This document shows, piece after piece, positions 11,693 through 23,445 of a stretch of DNA of 64,000 nt; positions within the stretch are counted from its first letter, which is position 1, and every line of letters starts with the position of its first letter. The DNA comes from Trifolium pratense (taxonomy: Eukaryota; Streptophyta; Magnoliopsida; Fabales; Fabaceae): NCBI RefSeq assembly GCF_020283565.1, contig NC_060060.1, forward strand, positions 20,894,001 to 20,958,000, in the 5' to 3' direction. Both the position numbers and the translations under genes were made by a program. Below the pieces are notes generated by a model. The model had not been told where the DNA came from, ran no database searches, and worked only from the letters and a program-made list of their open reading frames with translations.

Positions 11693-12047
11693 TGTTGAGA
11701 AAATCAAATATTTAAGTATTCTTAAAGGGCTAATATAATGATATAAATTACTAATGTAGTTATAATACTATAAATATATATTATACTAATGAAGAGAATG
11801 GAGAGAATGAAGAAGTTTTATGAGATTACTTGTTGCTCTCAAGGGTGTGTTTTACATGATCCAAGGGGTGATATTTATACTACTAAAATTATGAATACAA
11901 TAACTTAGATTTACTATTGCAAGTTGACATTTACATTGATAATTTTACATTACTATTTTAAGTTGACATTATAGATAGATATTTCAACATTAATAGTAAC
12001 CAATGTCTTTCAAGATAATTTTGTTGATTTTCCAATTTATTATAACA
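11693..12047 (-). repeat. 5' LTR of the minus-strand copia element
   Basis: 355 bp, identical by eye to the left LTR. Followed by the right-hand TSD copy GAGAG at 12048-12052. Confidence 0.93.
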
Positions 12048-12052
12048 GAGAG

Positions 12053-13378
12053 AAAGTTTTGATCCTTTCTCCAATGATTTCTAACTACTCAAGTTTTCCT
12101 AAAGGAATTATCTTTTGTTCTTTTTAGATCTAATATTTATATAATAAAAAATTACTTGTGATTCGTATCAACAAAAATTTGATTCGAATCACCTTGTTCC
12201 AAACCTGATCCATTAAACAAATTCAACGTGATTCTAATCCGTGAAAATTTTATTAAAATCATCTTACTCCATAAATTGTAGAACACCAATTATAAGGCAC
12301 ATTCTCCACACACATGGGTTGGTATAGCGGAAGAGTCTGATATCTCACAATGTAACAAACTAATATTTTAAATCTTGGTTAAAAAAATACTTATAATTAA
12401 TGTCTACCATTGTTTCAAATAAGATTAGCTAACCTAGGAAAGGAAGAAGAAAAAAAAAGCTAGTGTATTGATAATTCAACATTTAGGTGATTGAAAGTTA
12501 TATTCCTAATGGAACACATTGTTGGAATTACTTTATTATTAATTCTATAAACATCCTCAATAATAAAGATTAAATTCATAATCTTACTTTAGTGCGGAAG
12601 TGAAATAAACACACAAACATGTATATAAAACAAGATCTACGATATGTTGATTTATCAAGATTATAGGATTATGAATACCTGGATGACGAATCTATGAGAA
12701 TCGGATGACAAGCACCCGATGGCTTGTGATTCTTCCTCAACCTAGACTCTTTATGCTTTTAGGATTCTTCAGATGGGGAGAAGAGTCGATATGCAGTGTG
12801 TATATTGGAGATCATAGCCTATATATAGTGTGATGACAAATTAGGTTTCCCAATATTCTGAAACGGGTCATCCTGACATCCACTAATATTGAGCTCATAT
12901 CCAATTAATTAATTTCTAAATAAAAATCTAATTAACCTTATAATTTTATACTATAACGTTAAAAAATTATTTGTATAAGTAGTAAATTTAAATTGAAACA
13001 ATAGGAGCAAAAATATTAATTTGAAACTTATTGGAGTCTTCGTTATCTCTTACCAAAAAATTACTGCATTATCAAATTTGACATTTATATTAATTTGAAA
13101 TTTATTGGAGCAAAGATAAATCAATTTAACTCATACTCAAATATCGAATATGATAAAAATCATACAGGGCCTAACAACCATTAGTAAATTTTATTTTATC
13201 TAATTTTTTTTTACCAACATTAAAAATGTAGTCCCGACAATCGACCAACTCCTTATATTTACAAAGATTGGACAAAAGATTATTAACAAAAACATTAACT
13301 ATTTTGAAAAAAAAAACAATAAAATACACAAAATAATAAAATGAACACAAAAAATTAAAATGAATAATAACCCAAAAC
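12053..13378. other. intergenic, no supported gene
   Basis: AT-rich spacer. The only structured item is an LTR-like fragment at 12520-12903 (separate entry). The open frame on the minus strand at 13171-13380 is low-complexity and not believed. Confidence 0.5.
12520..12903 (-). repeat. LTR fragment or solo LTR, minus orientation
   Basis: Read on the minus strand, it starts TGGATATGAGCTC, carries a TATA-like CTATATATAGG, continues through a transcribed-looking region and ends AATTCCAACA. That is the architecture of a plant LTR (TG, promoter, CA). No matching TSD was found (CACAT on the left, ATTAA on the right), so an end may be lost or misplaced. Confidence 0.45.
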
Positions 13379-13432
13379 AATAATAATAATAATATAATAA
13401 TAATAATAATAATAATAATATAATAATAATAA
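13379..13432. repeat. (AAT)n microsatellite
   Basis: Runs of AAT broken by two shortened units. Confidence 0.9.
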
Positions 13433-13539
13433 TTTCAATTAGTACGCCACATTAAATGAATGTAAGTTGATGATGTGGCTAAATGAAAGGTTTTCATTAG
13501 TTTGTGAATTAGAGTTTAGATAGGCAATTCCATGACGGC

Positions 13540-13960
13540 ATAAGTTATGCACACCATGCATAAATACCCCAGATTGCTTAGCGCGCCCCCCAGTTTTCTT
13601 AATGCAACCCCCATATTGCTTATAGCACCCCCATATTGCTTATCGCCCCTAGTTTACTTAGCACGCCCCCAAATTGCTTTGTGCGCCCCCCCAAATTGTT
13701 AAGCACGCCGCCCACCCCCAACATAAATAACACACAAAACCATTCCACAAGCAGAATGATTTTGGATTACAACCCTCTAAAACCATTCGATGGTAAAAAT
13801 GGTTTTGGCATTATAAGTACATCTAATGTGAAACCATTCCACAACAAAAATGGTTTTGGGGGGCGTGCGAGAAAATTTGGGGGGGGGGGTGTGAGAAAAA
13901 ATTGGGGGGTGTGTTAAGCAATTTTCATTATTTATGCATGGTGCATAAGGAAAAAGCTTA
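13540..13960. mobile_element. foldback element with C-rich tandem units
   Basis: The ends are inverted copies built on TTATGCAC...CATGCATAAAT (left about 13545-13565, right about 13930-13950). Inside the left arm are about six units of 20-27 bp of the form TTGCTTAGCGCGCCCCCC; the right arm holds the complement as G-rich units (runs of 6-10 G near 13857-13916). The centre (13737-13859) has three successive hairpins of the form AAACCATTC...AAATGGTTTTGG. No coding content is believable. The superfamily is not assigned. Confidence 0.6.
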
Positions 13961-14446
13961 TACACTATAACCACTCTCACTAATATAATTATATAAAGAT
14001 ATTTGCTCACATAATATTATTGGGATCGATGTCATAAAATATTCCAACACACATATTCTTCTATAATCCAGCTACAGTTTTATATATAAATTAAGATTAT
14101 TTTTTTCAAGTTTATTAAATAACTATAATAGATAAACGGAATGTATCAATTATTAAATGAATCTAAATAAAAATCCTTACTTACATTATTTATATATGAG
14201 ATCAAAGGAATATGACAACATCTTTGACAACATGCTTAAAAAATTATTCAACCATCTATCAAATGTGTTACACACCATATTGGTTAGGTTGCGGTAGGCC
14301 ATACAATAATTACCATGTAAAATCAACAGTATATCTAGAAGCTTCTAAAGTTGCTTGATATAGATTTCATTTTTTTTATACAAATAAATTTCATTTTTAT
14401 CAACTAATAATATTACCAAAATACTATTCCCAAGCATGAGGAAACA

Positions 14447-14628
14447 GAGAAATACTTGCGTGGCCTCTTCAAATTTGGTCTTAATTTGGTCACACACACA
14501 TAATAACACATATTATTTAATTATAATAAAATATATATTATTTAATTACTTTCTCTTTGTACTTTTTTCTCAACAATGTATGTGACTAAATTGAGACCAA
14601 ATCTTAAGAGACCACACAAGTATTTCTC
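14447..14628. mobile_element. Mutator-type MITE, 182 bp, 9-bp TSD
   Basis: Terminal inverted repeats of about 48 bp starting GAGAAATACTTG, flanked by the exact 9-bp direct repeat GAGGAAACA at 14438-14446 and 14629-14637. A 9-bp TSD with long TIRs is the Mutator/MULE signature. The interior is AT-rich and noncoding. Confidence 0.85.
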
Positions 14629-14818
14629 GAGGAAACACTAGATAAACAGTGTTCAAGTTGTACATAATTGATGTATAGATTATAGTGTAATGTAATAGAT
14701 GGTGGTATCCAGGGATGGAAACACAATGTTAGGCCAAGCAACATGTCCCACATTAATTAATTGTACTATTTCCTTACTTATCTTTTCTTAAGTAGTTTAA
14801 ACGTTTAACGACTAAATG

Positions 14819-14948
14819 TTTCCGTGAGCTTAACTCAGTTGATAGAGTTATCATACTTGTATGTGTAGGAATCGGGGTTCGAACCTCGTACACTTCATTT
14901 ATTCACCTTTAAGGCAAATTTTTTAATCACTATGCTACTTGACAAAAA
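14819..14948 (+). mobile_element. tRNA-derived SINE
   Basis: The 5' part has a pol III A-box-like TAACTCAGTTGATAGAG and a B box GGTTCGAACC, as in a tRNA-derived SINE. An imperfect TSD of about 19 bp (AAACGTTTAACGACTAAAT at 14799-14817 and AAACGTTTAGTGACTAGAT at 14949-14967) flanks it. The same family occurs at 41711-41850 and 45289-45412 on the minus strand. Confidence 0.75.
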
Positions 14949-15191
14949 AAACGTTTAGTGACTAGATATTCACACATTATAAATGTAGAGAAGATGAAAA
15001 ATCCAGAGTTTAACCACTACCTTTTAAATAATATTTCATTTATAGTTATAACCGAACTACTTTTATTATTTTAATTTTAATGTGACATCAATTGTAGATT
15101 GATACTTGAATTTTTTAACCATTTAGGTTAAAGTTCGATTGCACATTCAGAAAAATATTTATTGGAAGAGACTGATCTCTACGGTCAATAT

Positions 15192-15648
15192 TGTTGTGGC
15201 AAGTGTGAGGTGAGTTAAGCCCCTACATTGCTTAAAAAAGTGGAGGATGAACATTTTATAATTGAGCGAAGCCATAAACCTAATGTGGATGTTCCCCAGC
15301 TGCCCCTCGTGACCCAACAGTTGTATTAGAGCCGATGGTTCGACCGACTCCTTGTATCGAAATTGTTCCTGACAAATGTGGTTAGGCGACGTATCCCGTT
15401 GAGTGCCACAACGGCGGTGCAAGTGTATGGATGAAAAAACTTTCATTTGAGGGGTAGCATGCCCATAAAGAATAGATAGACTCACACTTGAGGGGGAAAT
15501 TATTGGTATTTTAAGTGTGAGTTGATTCCCACATCAGATGAAAAAGTAGATGTTAAACACTTTATAAGTGAGATGACACAAACCGAATCCCTTCAGGTTT
15601 TTGGTTAAGATGTGGTGTCTAATTCGTTTATGTAGTTGTTCAAAACTC
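15192..15648 (+). mobile_element. TRIM retrotransposon (LTRs, PBS, PPT, no genes)
   Basis: Left LTR about 15192-15319 (TGTTGTGGCAAGTGTGAGG...ACCCAACA), then a PBS-like TTGTATTAGAGCC (related to TGGTATCAGAGCC), about 170 bp of non-coding interior, a polypurine tract TTGAGGGGGAAAT ending at 15500, and a diverged right LTR 15501-15648. The flanks carry AATAT on both sides (15187-15191, 15649-15653). The total of under 0.5 kb is typical of TRIMs. A related copy is at 54429-55978. Confidence 0.7.
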
Positions 15649-15653
15649 AATAT

Positions 15654-16229
15654 TATCGAGAAATACTCTTCGTGCAATTGCATTTGAATAATATATTGTT
15701 AAAAAAAAAGAAGTAGAAGACACATTATAGACGTACATTAACATTAGTACTACTACTTACTAGGAGCCAATTGGTTTTAACGATCGAGTAGTCACTATCT
15801 TACTGCAACTGTAAGCGACGTCAAAGGTGGTGAATTGTTGAATGAGAGAGTGAGAAGAAGAAGAACATGTACGTACGTCAAAGGGGTTTATAAGGGAAGG
15901 TCCCCCACATCCATGTGACTTTCCAAGTGATTTTTTCACTTAATCGGAAAAAATTAAAACTTTGCGTCCATCACCAAACTTGGGTATTTGTCAAAAATAG
16001 ATCTACAGTTGGCTTTTATGGGAAGCTGATTGGAAAAAAATTCAACTATTTCTTTTAGTTTAATAGGTTTTAGCTTACTGTTCCATAAAGTCGATTGTAA
16101 AAGATTTAAATATGATTTGGTTCATTAATTTTGCAATAAATAATTTCGGTGTTTGAAAAATATTAAATTATAAGAGATTATTCACCTTGTTGGTCGTCGT
16201 GTTTTATCCTTGTTGGTCGTCGTGTTTTA

Positions 16230-16305
<76 letters not shown>

Positions 16306-18240
16306 TGTTCTCAGATTGATTTTGAGGTGATACCCTAATTGCGTAGTAGTATTTATTACACCTAGACAATACTATCTTCCACCAATCAATCACCGCATGA
16401 TGGAAATAATTAGAGTGCGACTTCTAGATTACAATGCAAAATTTTCAATGAATTTTTCACCCTTCCCCCAAAATACTTGTTATAAAATGATACCTCAATC
16501 AATGATCGACTTAAAATCTCTAGTATTTGCAAATATAACAATCTCTATCGAAAAACTTGTAATTCTCCATTGTAATCACACCAACTCGATCTAGTTGTTG
16601 TCCTTGCCTCCTTGGTCCACTTTGATCATATTGATCATTTTAGTAAAAAGTTAAACTAGGGCTGAATATTTAGAAACAAAAATTTCCATCATTTCTCTCA
16701 AATATATATATAATTAGTGGAATCTCTTTCCATAGTCTCTCTACGAGGTTGGATGGGATTTTTAGTCTCTTTTCATGTGTGTATGTGTGTTCATTATCAC
16801 TATAATCAAATATATTGCCTGCCCACCACGTCGTACAACTCCATTATTTCCATGATTGGTTGCAAAATCATCCAAGATAACCACCACAAATCATCATATC
16901 CTTCCAATACCTTTAATCTAAAAAAGCTTTTAAAAAAGTTTGGGCTTATACATATTTTACTTTTGATGGGCCAATATTATGGGTTTTAGGAAACTCATGA
17001 ATAGTCACTACCACACTTTCTCCTTTTCTAATTTGTGATCCAAAACATCACAAAAGCTAACAAAAATATAATAGAAACATATACATTTTGTATGTTATTT
17101 GTGACAATTGTTCAATCTAAATCAACAATCGAGATCACTTAAAATTGTTTTACTAAATCAGTAACTTGAACCGTTCATTCTCAAATCAATAGTCAAGATT
17201 GATCAATGTGTATAAATGAGATTTGAATCATCTGTGGTAGCAGATTTCACAAAGTTCCACACTATAGAAGATTTCAACCGTTGATTTGAGATCAAATAAT
17301 TTAAATTACGTACACAATCAATAAATTTAATTATTGATTTAAAATTATACGGTCCAAATCAGGAATCGCAAAAATTCTAGGGTAAGAAAAAAAATGCATG
17401 GTTTTGGAATGTGACTAGCTAGCTACATTACACTAGATCCCAATTAACTTTCCTTGGGAAATATGACCAAAAAAATCTTAACAAAGTCCCAAGCATATTC
17501 CAAAAGACTAGATCTTGTTATGTCAGGCACAATACTTAGCATGATGTCTATTTTCTTTTCCTTTCTTAAGGCAGACAAAGAACAGTGCAAAGGAACAGCA
17601 TATTATTTGGAAAATCTTCATTTCAGGTCTATCTTAATTGACTATCTACTCAACTATATAGTAAGTACAAAAAATGTTACTGTTGATAGATGGGGGCCAA
17701 CCACAACACTTTAATGTGTCATGTTCCAACTATTACAAGTAAGTAGCAAAATTATCAACCCTACTCTTTCAACTATGCTTTTCCCTTCTAATTTTACTAT
17801 ATAGACCACTCATTTTCATTCATTCCCAATATACTTTGAAGAGATAACATTTATTAAAGTGTGAACTATAGTCTAGAGTGGTAACTTTTTTCAATAGGGC
17901 ATATGCCCCACATGTGGTGGTACTATAGTCTATAGTGATAATATAATGGAAAGTGTAGACATGTAGTTAGTTATTAGCAGATGATTGATTTGATTCTAAA
18001 TTTTCCTTTGGTGCTATATGCCTATTAGCCTATATAGGTTTCATAACTTTAACAGCTATATGTATAGTTGTAAACGTGAAATTGATTCCAATAATTCATA
18101 TGTATTATTTATTTTGTAATTTTGTAAAATTATTTTTGGTTAAAGTTGTGGTTGAACTAACTACTAGACAAAAATTGCATTAACCAGCTTAGATGAAATT
18201 TGTCTAATTTTGTCAATAAGTTTAGTAAACCTTTTTACCA
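15654..18240. other. intergenic, no supported gene
   Basis: AT-rich spacer holding a 22-bp direct repeat (CTTGTTGGTCGTCGTGTTTT, two copies at about 16187-16230) and the (TA)n run listed separately. Small open frames at 16397, 16717 and 17454 show no recognisable domain, signal or codon pattern. Confidence 0.55.
16232..16302. repeat. (TA)n microsatellite
   Basis: About 35 perfect TA units. Confidence 0.97.
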
Positions 18241-18242
18241 AA

Positions 18243-19140
18243 ATGGGTGATTTTTTTAGAGGATATTACTAAATAAGTGTATTTTTAAATTATTTATCAA
18301 AAAGGGTAAGTCGTCACTGTCATTACCCACAAGTTATATTTTTTTCCAAGTTTTAAGCAAAGTCGTGGATGGCAACCACGACTTTGATTATTTTTAATTT
18401 TTTTTTACAAAAGTCGTCACCGTCATTGACGACTTTCATTTTTATTTTTTTTTAAAAAAAGAAAGTACTAAGTTGTATATGTAAGGTTCGAAATATTGTA
18501 GCATATTACACTGGACTACATCTATAAAGCTTACATGCATCAGTTTCATCATCTTGGAAGCAAGGATTATTGGACTTCGTATTTGTGTCAAACATTGAAA
18601 CCTAATCGTAACATGAGAAGACATAATAAGAGTAGACCAAATATAACAAGAATACATAACAAGATGAATGTAGTTGTACCCAAAACAACAAAGAAATGTG
18701 ATTTATGTCGCACTGAGGGACATAAAAGAAATAATGTCCTCATAAAGAGTGAATGTTTAAATTTTTTAAATTAGTAAAATATAGTTTATAAGTCTTAAAA
18801 ATTATGAATGTGTGCAATATTCATTTGCTTTTATTGAATTCCAGTAAATATATGCATTTATTGTACGTGTGATATATGCGACTTACGTATTTAAAAAAAA
18901 AAGGAAGTCGTCAATGACAGTGACAACTTTTATAAAAAAATTAAAAAAATCAAAGTCGTATATATCATCCACGACTTTGCTTAAAAGTTGAATAAAAAAC
19001 AGAAGTGGTGTGTAACCAAAAAAAAAAAAAAAACAGAAGTGGTGAGTAAGTCGTCAATGGTAGTGACGACTTACCCTTTTTGTAAATAATTTAAAAAGTG
19101 CACTTGTTTGGTAATATCCTCTAAAAAATACACCATTTAA
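18243..19140 (+). mobile_element. decayed MULE-like element with long inverted arms
   Basis: Left arm about 18243-18460 and right arm about 18890-19135 are inverted copies. Each contains GTAAGTCGTCACTGTCAT-type and AAAGTCGTGGATG-type blocks that recur within the arms. The right end carries an extra duplicated piece (TTTTTTAGAGGATATTACC). The centre encodes a MULE/FAR1-like C-terminal fragment (separate entry), which supports Mutator affinity. No clean TSD was found. Confidence 0.65.
18535..18774 (+). pseudogene. MULE transposase C-terminal remnant with zinc knuckle
   Basis: The frame reads SRPNITRIHNKMN followed by KKCDLCRTEGHKRNN. This matches the tail of plant MuDR-type transposases, where a GRPK-x-TRI-x-NEMD stretch precedes a CCHC knuckle (CxxCxxxGHxxxxC). 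The final Cys is replaced by Val here, and everything upstream (the DDE core and SWIM domain) is missing. It lies inside an inverted-arm element, so it is a remnant of the transposase that once moved the family. Assignment is by motif recall. Confidence 0.6.
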
Positions 19141-19199
19141 AAATGGTGTATTTTTTAGAGGATAAAATGATGTATTTTTTAGAGGATATTACCAAACAT

Positions 19200-21890
19200 A
19201 TTATAGACAATTTCATTTATATCTAATTTTGGTCTCTAATTGCCTAACTCTCTTTTATGTTAAATGATGCATCAACACATAATTATTAAATATATGTTTT
19301 AAATAGTTAAAATTATTAATATTATAGCCGAAATATTTATCTAAAAATTTTAATATCTAATATATTACTGAGAGAAAAGTTAATTTTGATCAATAAAAAC
19401 ATTTCTTTTTTTTTTTTGGCTGCAAAGTTCTAAGTATAGCTGGTTCGGACCCACTTATTTCAAACATGAATTTTCAACATTGTGAACTTTTTTGGGTCTT
19501 AAATTCAACATTGTGATTTTCAACAATGGAGATTTATGGAAGTGGGACTTACATAATGATTGGGAAACGTATGAGTTGCAATGCAATGCCGGTGGGGTGG
19601 GGGAGGGGAGCGGGAGGTGTAAATTCTGGTTTATGCTTTTTTGATTGTTCAATCACTTGGCCCTCACTAGTATATATAAATATAATACACTAAAGTTTTT
19701 ATGTCTTTTTATTTTTTTAGTAGATCAAACACATTTTATTAAATTTTATTAAAAATGTTTCTAAATTTTATTAAAAATGTCATTTTTGTTTTGCACTTTA
19801 AAAACATTGTGATTTTCACATTGAAGGCATGCATGGACCTCCAATATTTATAATAGTAATCAAATTATATAATACTAGACATGACCGAGCTCGACTCTCT
19901 AACAAATTTCCGCTTTCTGACCAATATAAATAATAGAATCCCATCTCGGTTCTCAAAACGTTTGGGTATCCTTGCTGCTCCCTTTCTCGCAGTGGAATCA
20001 AAATTTTATAAAATATAGTCCATTTGCCTCGAACCGAGAACTTGCAACGAAATCTATGGTGTATAGTCTATGGGAGACTGTGGTTGGACCGTGGTTTGCC
20101 TGAGAGAGAAAATACGCCGTAAACAATAAGGTTTATGTGAGATTGAGAGAGTTTTTAATTTAAGAAAAGTAATTATAAAATTTTGATTCAACCAAATATT
20201 TCCGTGAATATATAAAACATTGAATAAAATATGAATTGCACATTCACTGAAATAATCTGATAGCATTCGTAAATAAAACATTGAATACTGTCTTTATTTT
20301 GTACATCATTCATGTTTATATTTTTTTACCAAAGTACGTCATTCATTTTAATTTTAATCAATATTTTATTTAGAGCTACCTTCCGTTTCATGAATGATTT
20401 TCAACATGACTCAATTTCTTTTCTCCTAAAAACTGGATACGGTTAAGACAAAAATAATAATTAATTATAAAAATCAAAAGAACTTTTTTAAAAAAATAAA
20501 AAGTGTTCAGACAAATAGGACTGATCCAATAAACAAATTGTTTAAGTCAAGATCTTAACCTTAAATATTTAGACCAAAGGATGGTCTCAATTTATTTTTT
20601 AAAATTTGTTAACAACATATAATCTGATAATTATATTTTGATTAGACAATACTTTAAAATGCTTCAAAAAAAGGAACAATTAAAACCCAAGACCACCCAC
20701 AAAAGGAAACACTTTAAAAAAGCTTCAAAATATTTAGTCACAGTTATACCGTGGCTAAACTGCAAAATCTGCTTGAAGACATGCTATGATGTTAATAATG
20801 TATGTGCATAAGTATATCAAATATGCTACAATAGTTGAGATGGAAAGATAAAATTGCTATATACATTAGTTTCTTCTATCCAATTTTCTATTTTTTTTTA
20901 TAAGGCAAAAAATATTTAGATAAAATTACTATATACATAGTTTCTTATATCCAATTTTCTATTGATATTACATGCATCCAACTTTAAAAAAGTCTTGCTT
21001 GGTTGATTTCTTTGATACACTGTAGCAGATTTTCAAGCCTTCATTGTCAGATTTTTAGTTTAGTCGCGGTAAAATTTCGGAATCCTTTTCAAAAGTGTTT
21101 TTGTTTACATGTATGCTTGGCTCCGGAATATAATTGTTCTAATTTAACAAATTTGCATTTTAATCATGGTTCAACCGTGGCTAACTTTCCATTTTTTTAA
21201 GTGTTCCAATTTGTAAAATGGGTAAATTTCGTTTGTAGGGGGTATGGGGTAAATGTTTTCTTAATTTTTAATGAATGAGCAAGTAGACCTTTTGGACTCA
21301 ACAAAAAGAAATCTGATCCCTCTTCTCTGGGCCGTTGAAGCCCATTTCATTTTAGCACATTTGTTGTAAACAAAAAAAAAATGATTTGGGAATTCCTTTC
21401 TCCACCCTGATATTTTTTAAAACCGGAAAAATTACATTAAGACTAGATAAAAAGAATAAATCGTTACTTAAAATTAAGTTAAGGGATTGTGAGAGTTATT
21501 TATAATTTCAATCTAATATACTTATATGTGTGGCGTTCGTGTACACAATTTTATTTAATGTCTTGTTCATACGACGTCAAGTCTTTTCACTAGTTTTATA
21601 AGAAGTAATTATCTTTAATAAATTCACAAAATTTGATTTTCACACATAATTTAGAGTAATTCTTGTATGATTTGTAAAACTTTAAATGGTAACAACAAAA
21701 ACATGATTAACAAGAAATATAGCTATATTTCTGTCAAAAAAAAAGAAAGAAAAGAAAGATAGCTATATAAAAAATATGTGAGGGGACTTTATATGAAAAA
21801 ACTGATGTATATTAAAAACATGAGAAGGTTTAAATTATGAAAAACATATGAAATGATATTAAGAATATATAGATAAATAAATCAACACTA
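19200..21890. other. intergenic, no supported gene
   Basis: AT-rich. A tandem duplication of about 80 bp (GATAAAATTACTATATACAT-type units) lies at about 20840-20965. Short open frames at 19455, 19816, 20054 and 21003 have no recognisable features. It forms the 3' flank of the P450 gene. Confidence 0.55.
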
Positions 21891-21897
21891 ATAATAA

Positions 21898-23445
21898 CTA
21901 AAACCTAGGTATTAGATTAACCTTCAAAGGGTTCTTCATGACTACTGTAAATTGCAGCTTCTCCGACAAATCAACCTCATTTTCCTCTACAGCTTTCCAT
22001 TCAAAATTCCAAACAAAATTGGCTACAAAATATTCCAAGTGCAACAATGCTAAACCATAGCCAGGACACATTCTCCTCCCGGCACCAAACGGCATCATCT
22101 TTATTTCTTTACTCCCCATTATATCAAAAGTACTATTATCCATAAACCTCTCCGGCTTAAATGCCATAGGATCATCCCAAGCCGAAGAATCTCTCCCTAT
22201 CTCAGCCACCAAAAAATTTATAGACGCAAAACTAGGTATCGAATAACCATTTAAAACAACTTCCTCTGTTACTTTATGAGGAGCAACGTAGTGTAGCGGT
22301 GGATGACGCCTTAACCCTTCCAAAATTACAGCTTTAAGATATGGCATTTTTTTCAAATCTTCTTCTACAATTTCCTTCTCTTCTTTATTATCACCAATCA
22401 CCCCTTTAATCTCTTCTACAAGCTTTTCTTGTATGTCTTGGTACTTCACCAAATTCGCCATGATCCATTCCAATGCAGTTGAAGTAGTATCTGTTCCCGC
22501 ATTTAGAAACTCCGAACATAATGTGCAAATTTTACCATCATCAAGTTTGGTATTTTTCTCTTCCTCCAAAAACTCCAACTCCAATAAAGTATCAACATAT
22601 GACAAAACAAATTCATCATTTGAGTCATTGACATTCTCTCCACCTTTTCTTAATCTCTCTTCTTTTATTTTTCTTCGAGCGTTTATATAAGGAATCAACA
22701 CGGCTTCTTGATCACGTCTTAGATTCAAAAACTCCTTCCATCGATTCCTAAACAATATCTTTGTAATTGTTGGCCAAAAATTCAAGACATTGTATCTAGA
22801 AAAGTTAAGAAGCATAATGCGTTGACTTTCCTCAATTTCTCTTATTTGATTCTCATCTAGTTTGTCACCAAAACACATGAGAGCCAACAAGGAAAACATA
22901 CCATATCGAAAATGATCAATGGCGAAAACCCCCTTGGAGTTTCTTTCATCTATATCATATTTGAGACGTTGTAGAAGAATGTCTAACACCCATTTGCGTG
23001 CTTGAGCATATGACTTAACCTGCGAAGGGTGAAGGATTCTTGAAGTGAGATTGCGTCTTAAAAGGCGCCAAATGGGACCGTAGAAGCTAAAAAGGATGTC
23101 ATGTTGGTCGCTGCTAATTACCTTCTTTGTTGGAAGAGCCTTAGGGCGATCAGCGAAAATGGTACTATTTTGGATTAAAGCTTGATGTGCAAGAAACCTA
23201 TTGGCGATGAAAATGTCGGTTTGAGAACCCATTTGAAGAGTGAAGATTGGACCATATTTGGCATGAAGATTTTGAAGAAGGGTTTTAGGATCTTTAAAAT
23301 ATTGTTGTAGCAATGTGAAGGTGCCTATGATAGGTACTTTTGGTGGTCCTGGAGGCAGGGGAGATTGAAGAAAGAGGTTTCTTATAGATTTGAGAATTAG
23401 TGAAAAAATTAAGCACAAAAATGTTATCATTAACCATGTTTCCAT
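21898..23445 (-). CDS. cytochrome P450, CYP89A-like, 515 aa, single exon
   Basis: A heme-thiolate monooxygenase, probably ER-anchored and facing the cytosol. An N-terminal membrane helix (residues about 5-22) is followed by the PPGPP hinge at 31-35; C-helix W126/R130; I-helix oxygen-binding AGTDTT at 316-321; ExxR E376-R379; PERF 431-434; heme loop FGAGRRMCPG at 453-462 with axial Cys460. Length and all signature motifs are normal and the frame is uninterrupted. The overall pattern and lack of introns resemble the CYP89A family; in Arabidopsis CYP89A9 oxidises chlorophyll catabolites, but the substrate of this copy cannot be inferred. The start is the only Met giving a proper anchor. No P450 neighbour is present. 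Confidence 0.93.
   Translation of the reverse strand: METWLMITFLCLIFSLILKSIRNLFLQSPLPPGPPKVPIIGTFTLLQQYFKDPKTLLQNLHAKYGPIFTLQMGSQTDIFIANRFLAHQALIQNSTIFADRPKALPTKKVISSDQHDILFSFYGPIWRLLRRNLTSRILHPSQVKSYAQARKWVLDILLQRLKYDIDERNSKGVFAIDHFRYGMFSLLALMCFGDKLDENQIREIEESQRIMLLNFSRYNVLNFWPTITKILFRNRWKEFLNLRRDQEAVLIPYINARRKIKEERLRKGGENVNDSNDEFVLSYVDTLLELEFLEEEKNTKLDDGKICTLCSEFLNAGTDTTSTALEWIMANLVKYQDIQEKLVEEIKGVIGDNKEEKEIVEEDLKKMPYLKAVILEGLRRHPPLHYVAPHKVTEEVVLNGYSIPSFASINFLVAEIGRDSSAWDDPMAFKPERFMDNSTFDIMGSKEIKMMPFGAGRRMCPGYGLALLHLEYFVANFVWNFEWKAVEENEVDLSEKLQFTVVMKNPLKVNLIPRF

Larger units (their letters stand above)
7614..12047 (-). mobile_element. complete but gag-less Ty1/copia element, recent insertion
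   Basis: 4434 bp bounded by two 355-bp LTRs (7614-7968 and 11693-12047) that read identical base for base, both TGTTGAG...ATAACA. The 5-bp TSD GAGAG is present at 7609-7613 and 12048-12052. Transcription runs leftwards: 5' LTR on the right, primer-binding-like site, pol, polypurine tract, 3' LTR on the left. Only 54 bp separate the 5' LTR from the pol ATG, so the usual gag region of roughly 1 kb is missing. Identical LTRs mean a very recent insertion, so the gag-less form was itself probably mobilised, with Gag supplied in trans. Confidence 0.93.

Noticed and set aside
13636..14010. Pro-rich open frames on both strands
   Set aside because: Arise from the C-rich/G-rich tandem units of the foldback element.
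14830..14895. Possible tRNA gene from A and B boxes
   Set aside because: No cloverleaf stems can be drawn; the tail and TSD show a SINE. The same applies to 41711, 45289 and 35252.
16178..16393. Open frame with Ile-Tyr repeats
   Set aside because: Produced by the (TA)n microsatellite, as is the similar one at 63344-63574.
17454..17714. 86-aa plus-strand open frame
   Set aside because: No domain, no homologous copy elsewhere in the window, AT-rich surroundings.
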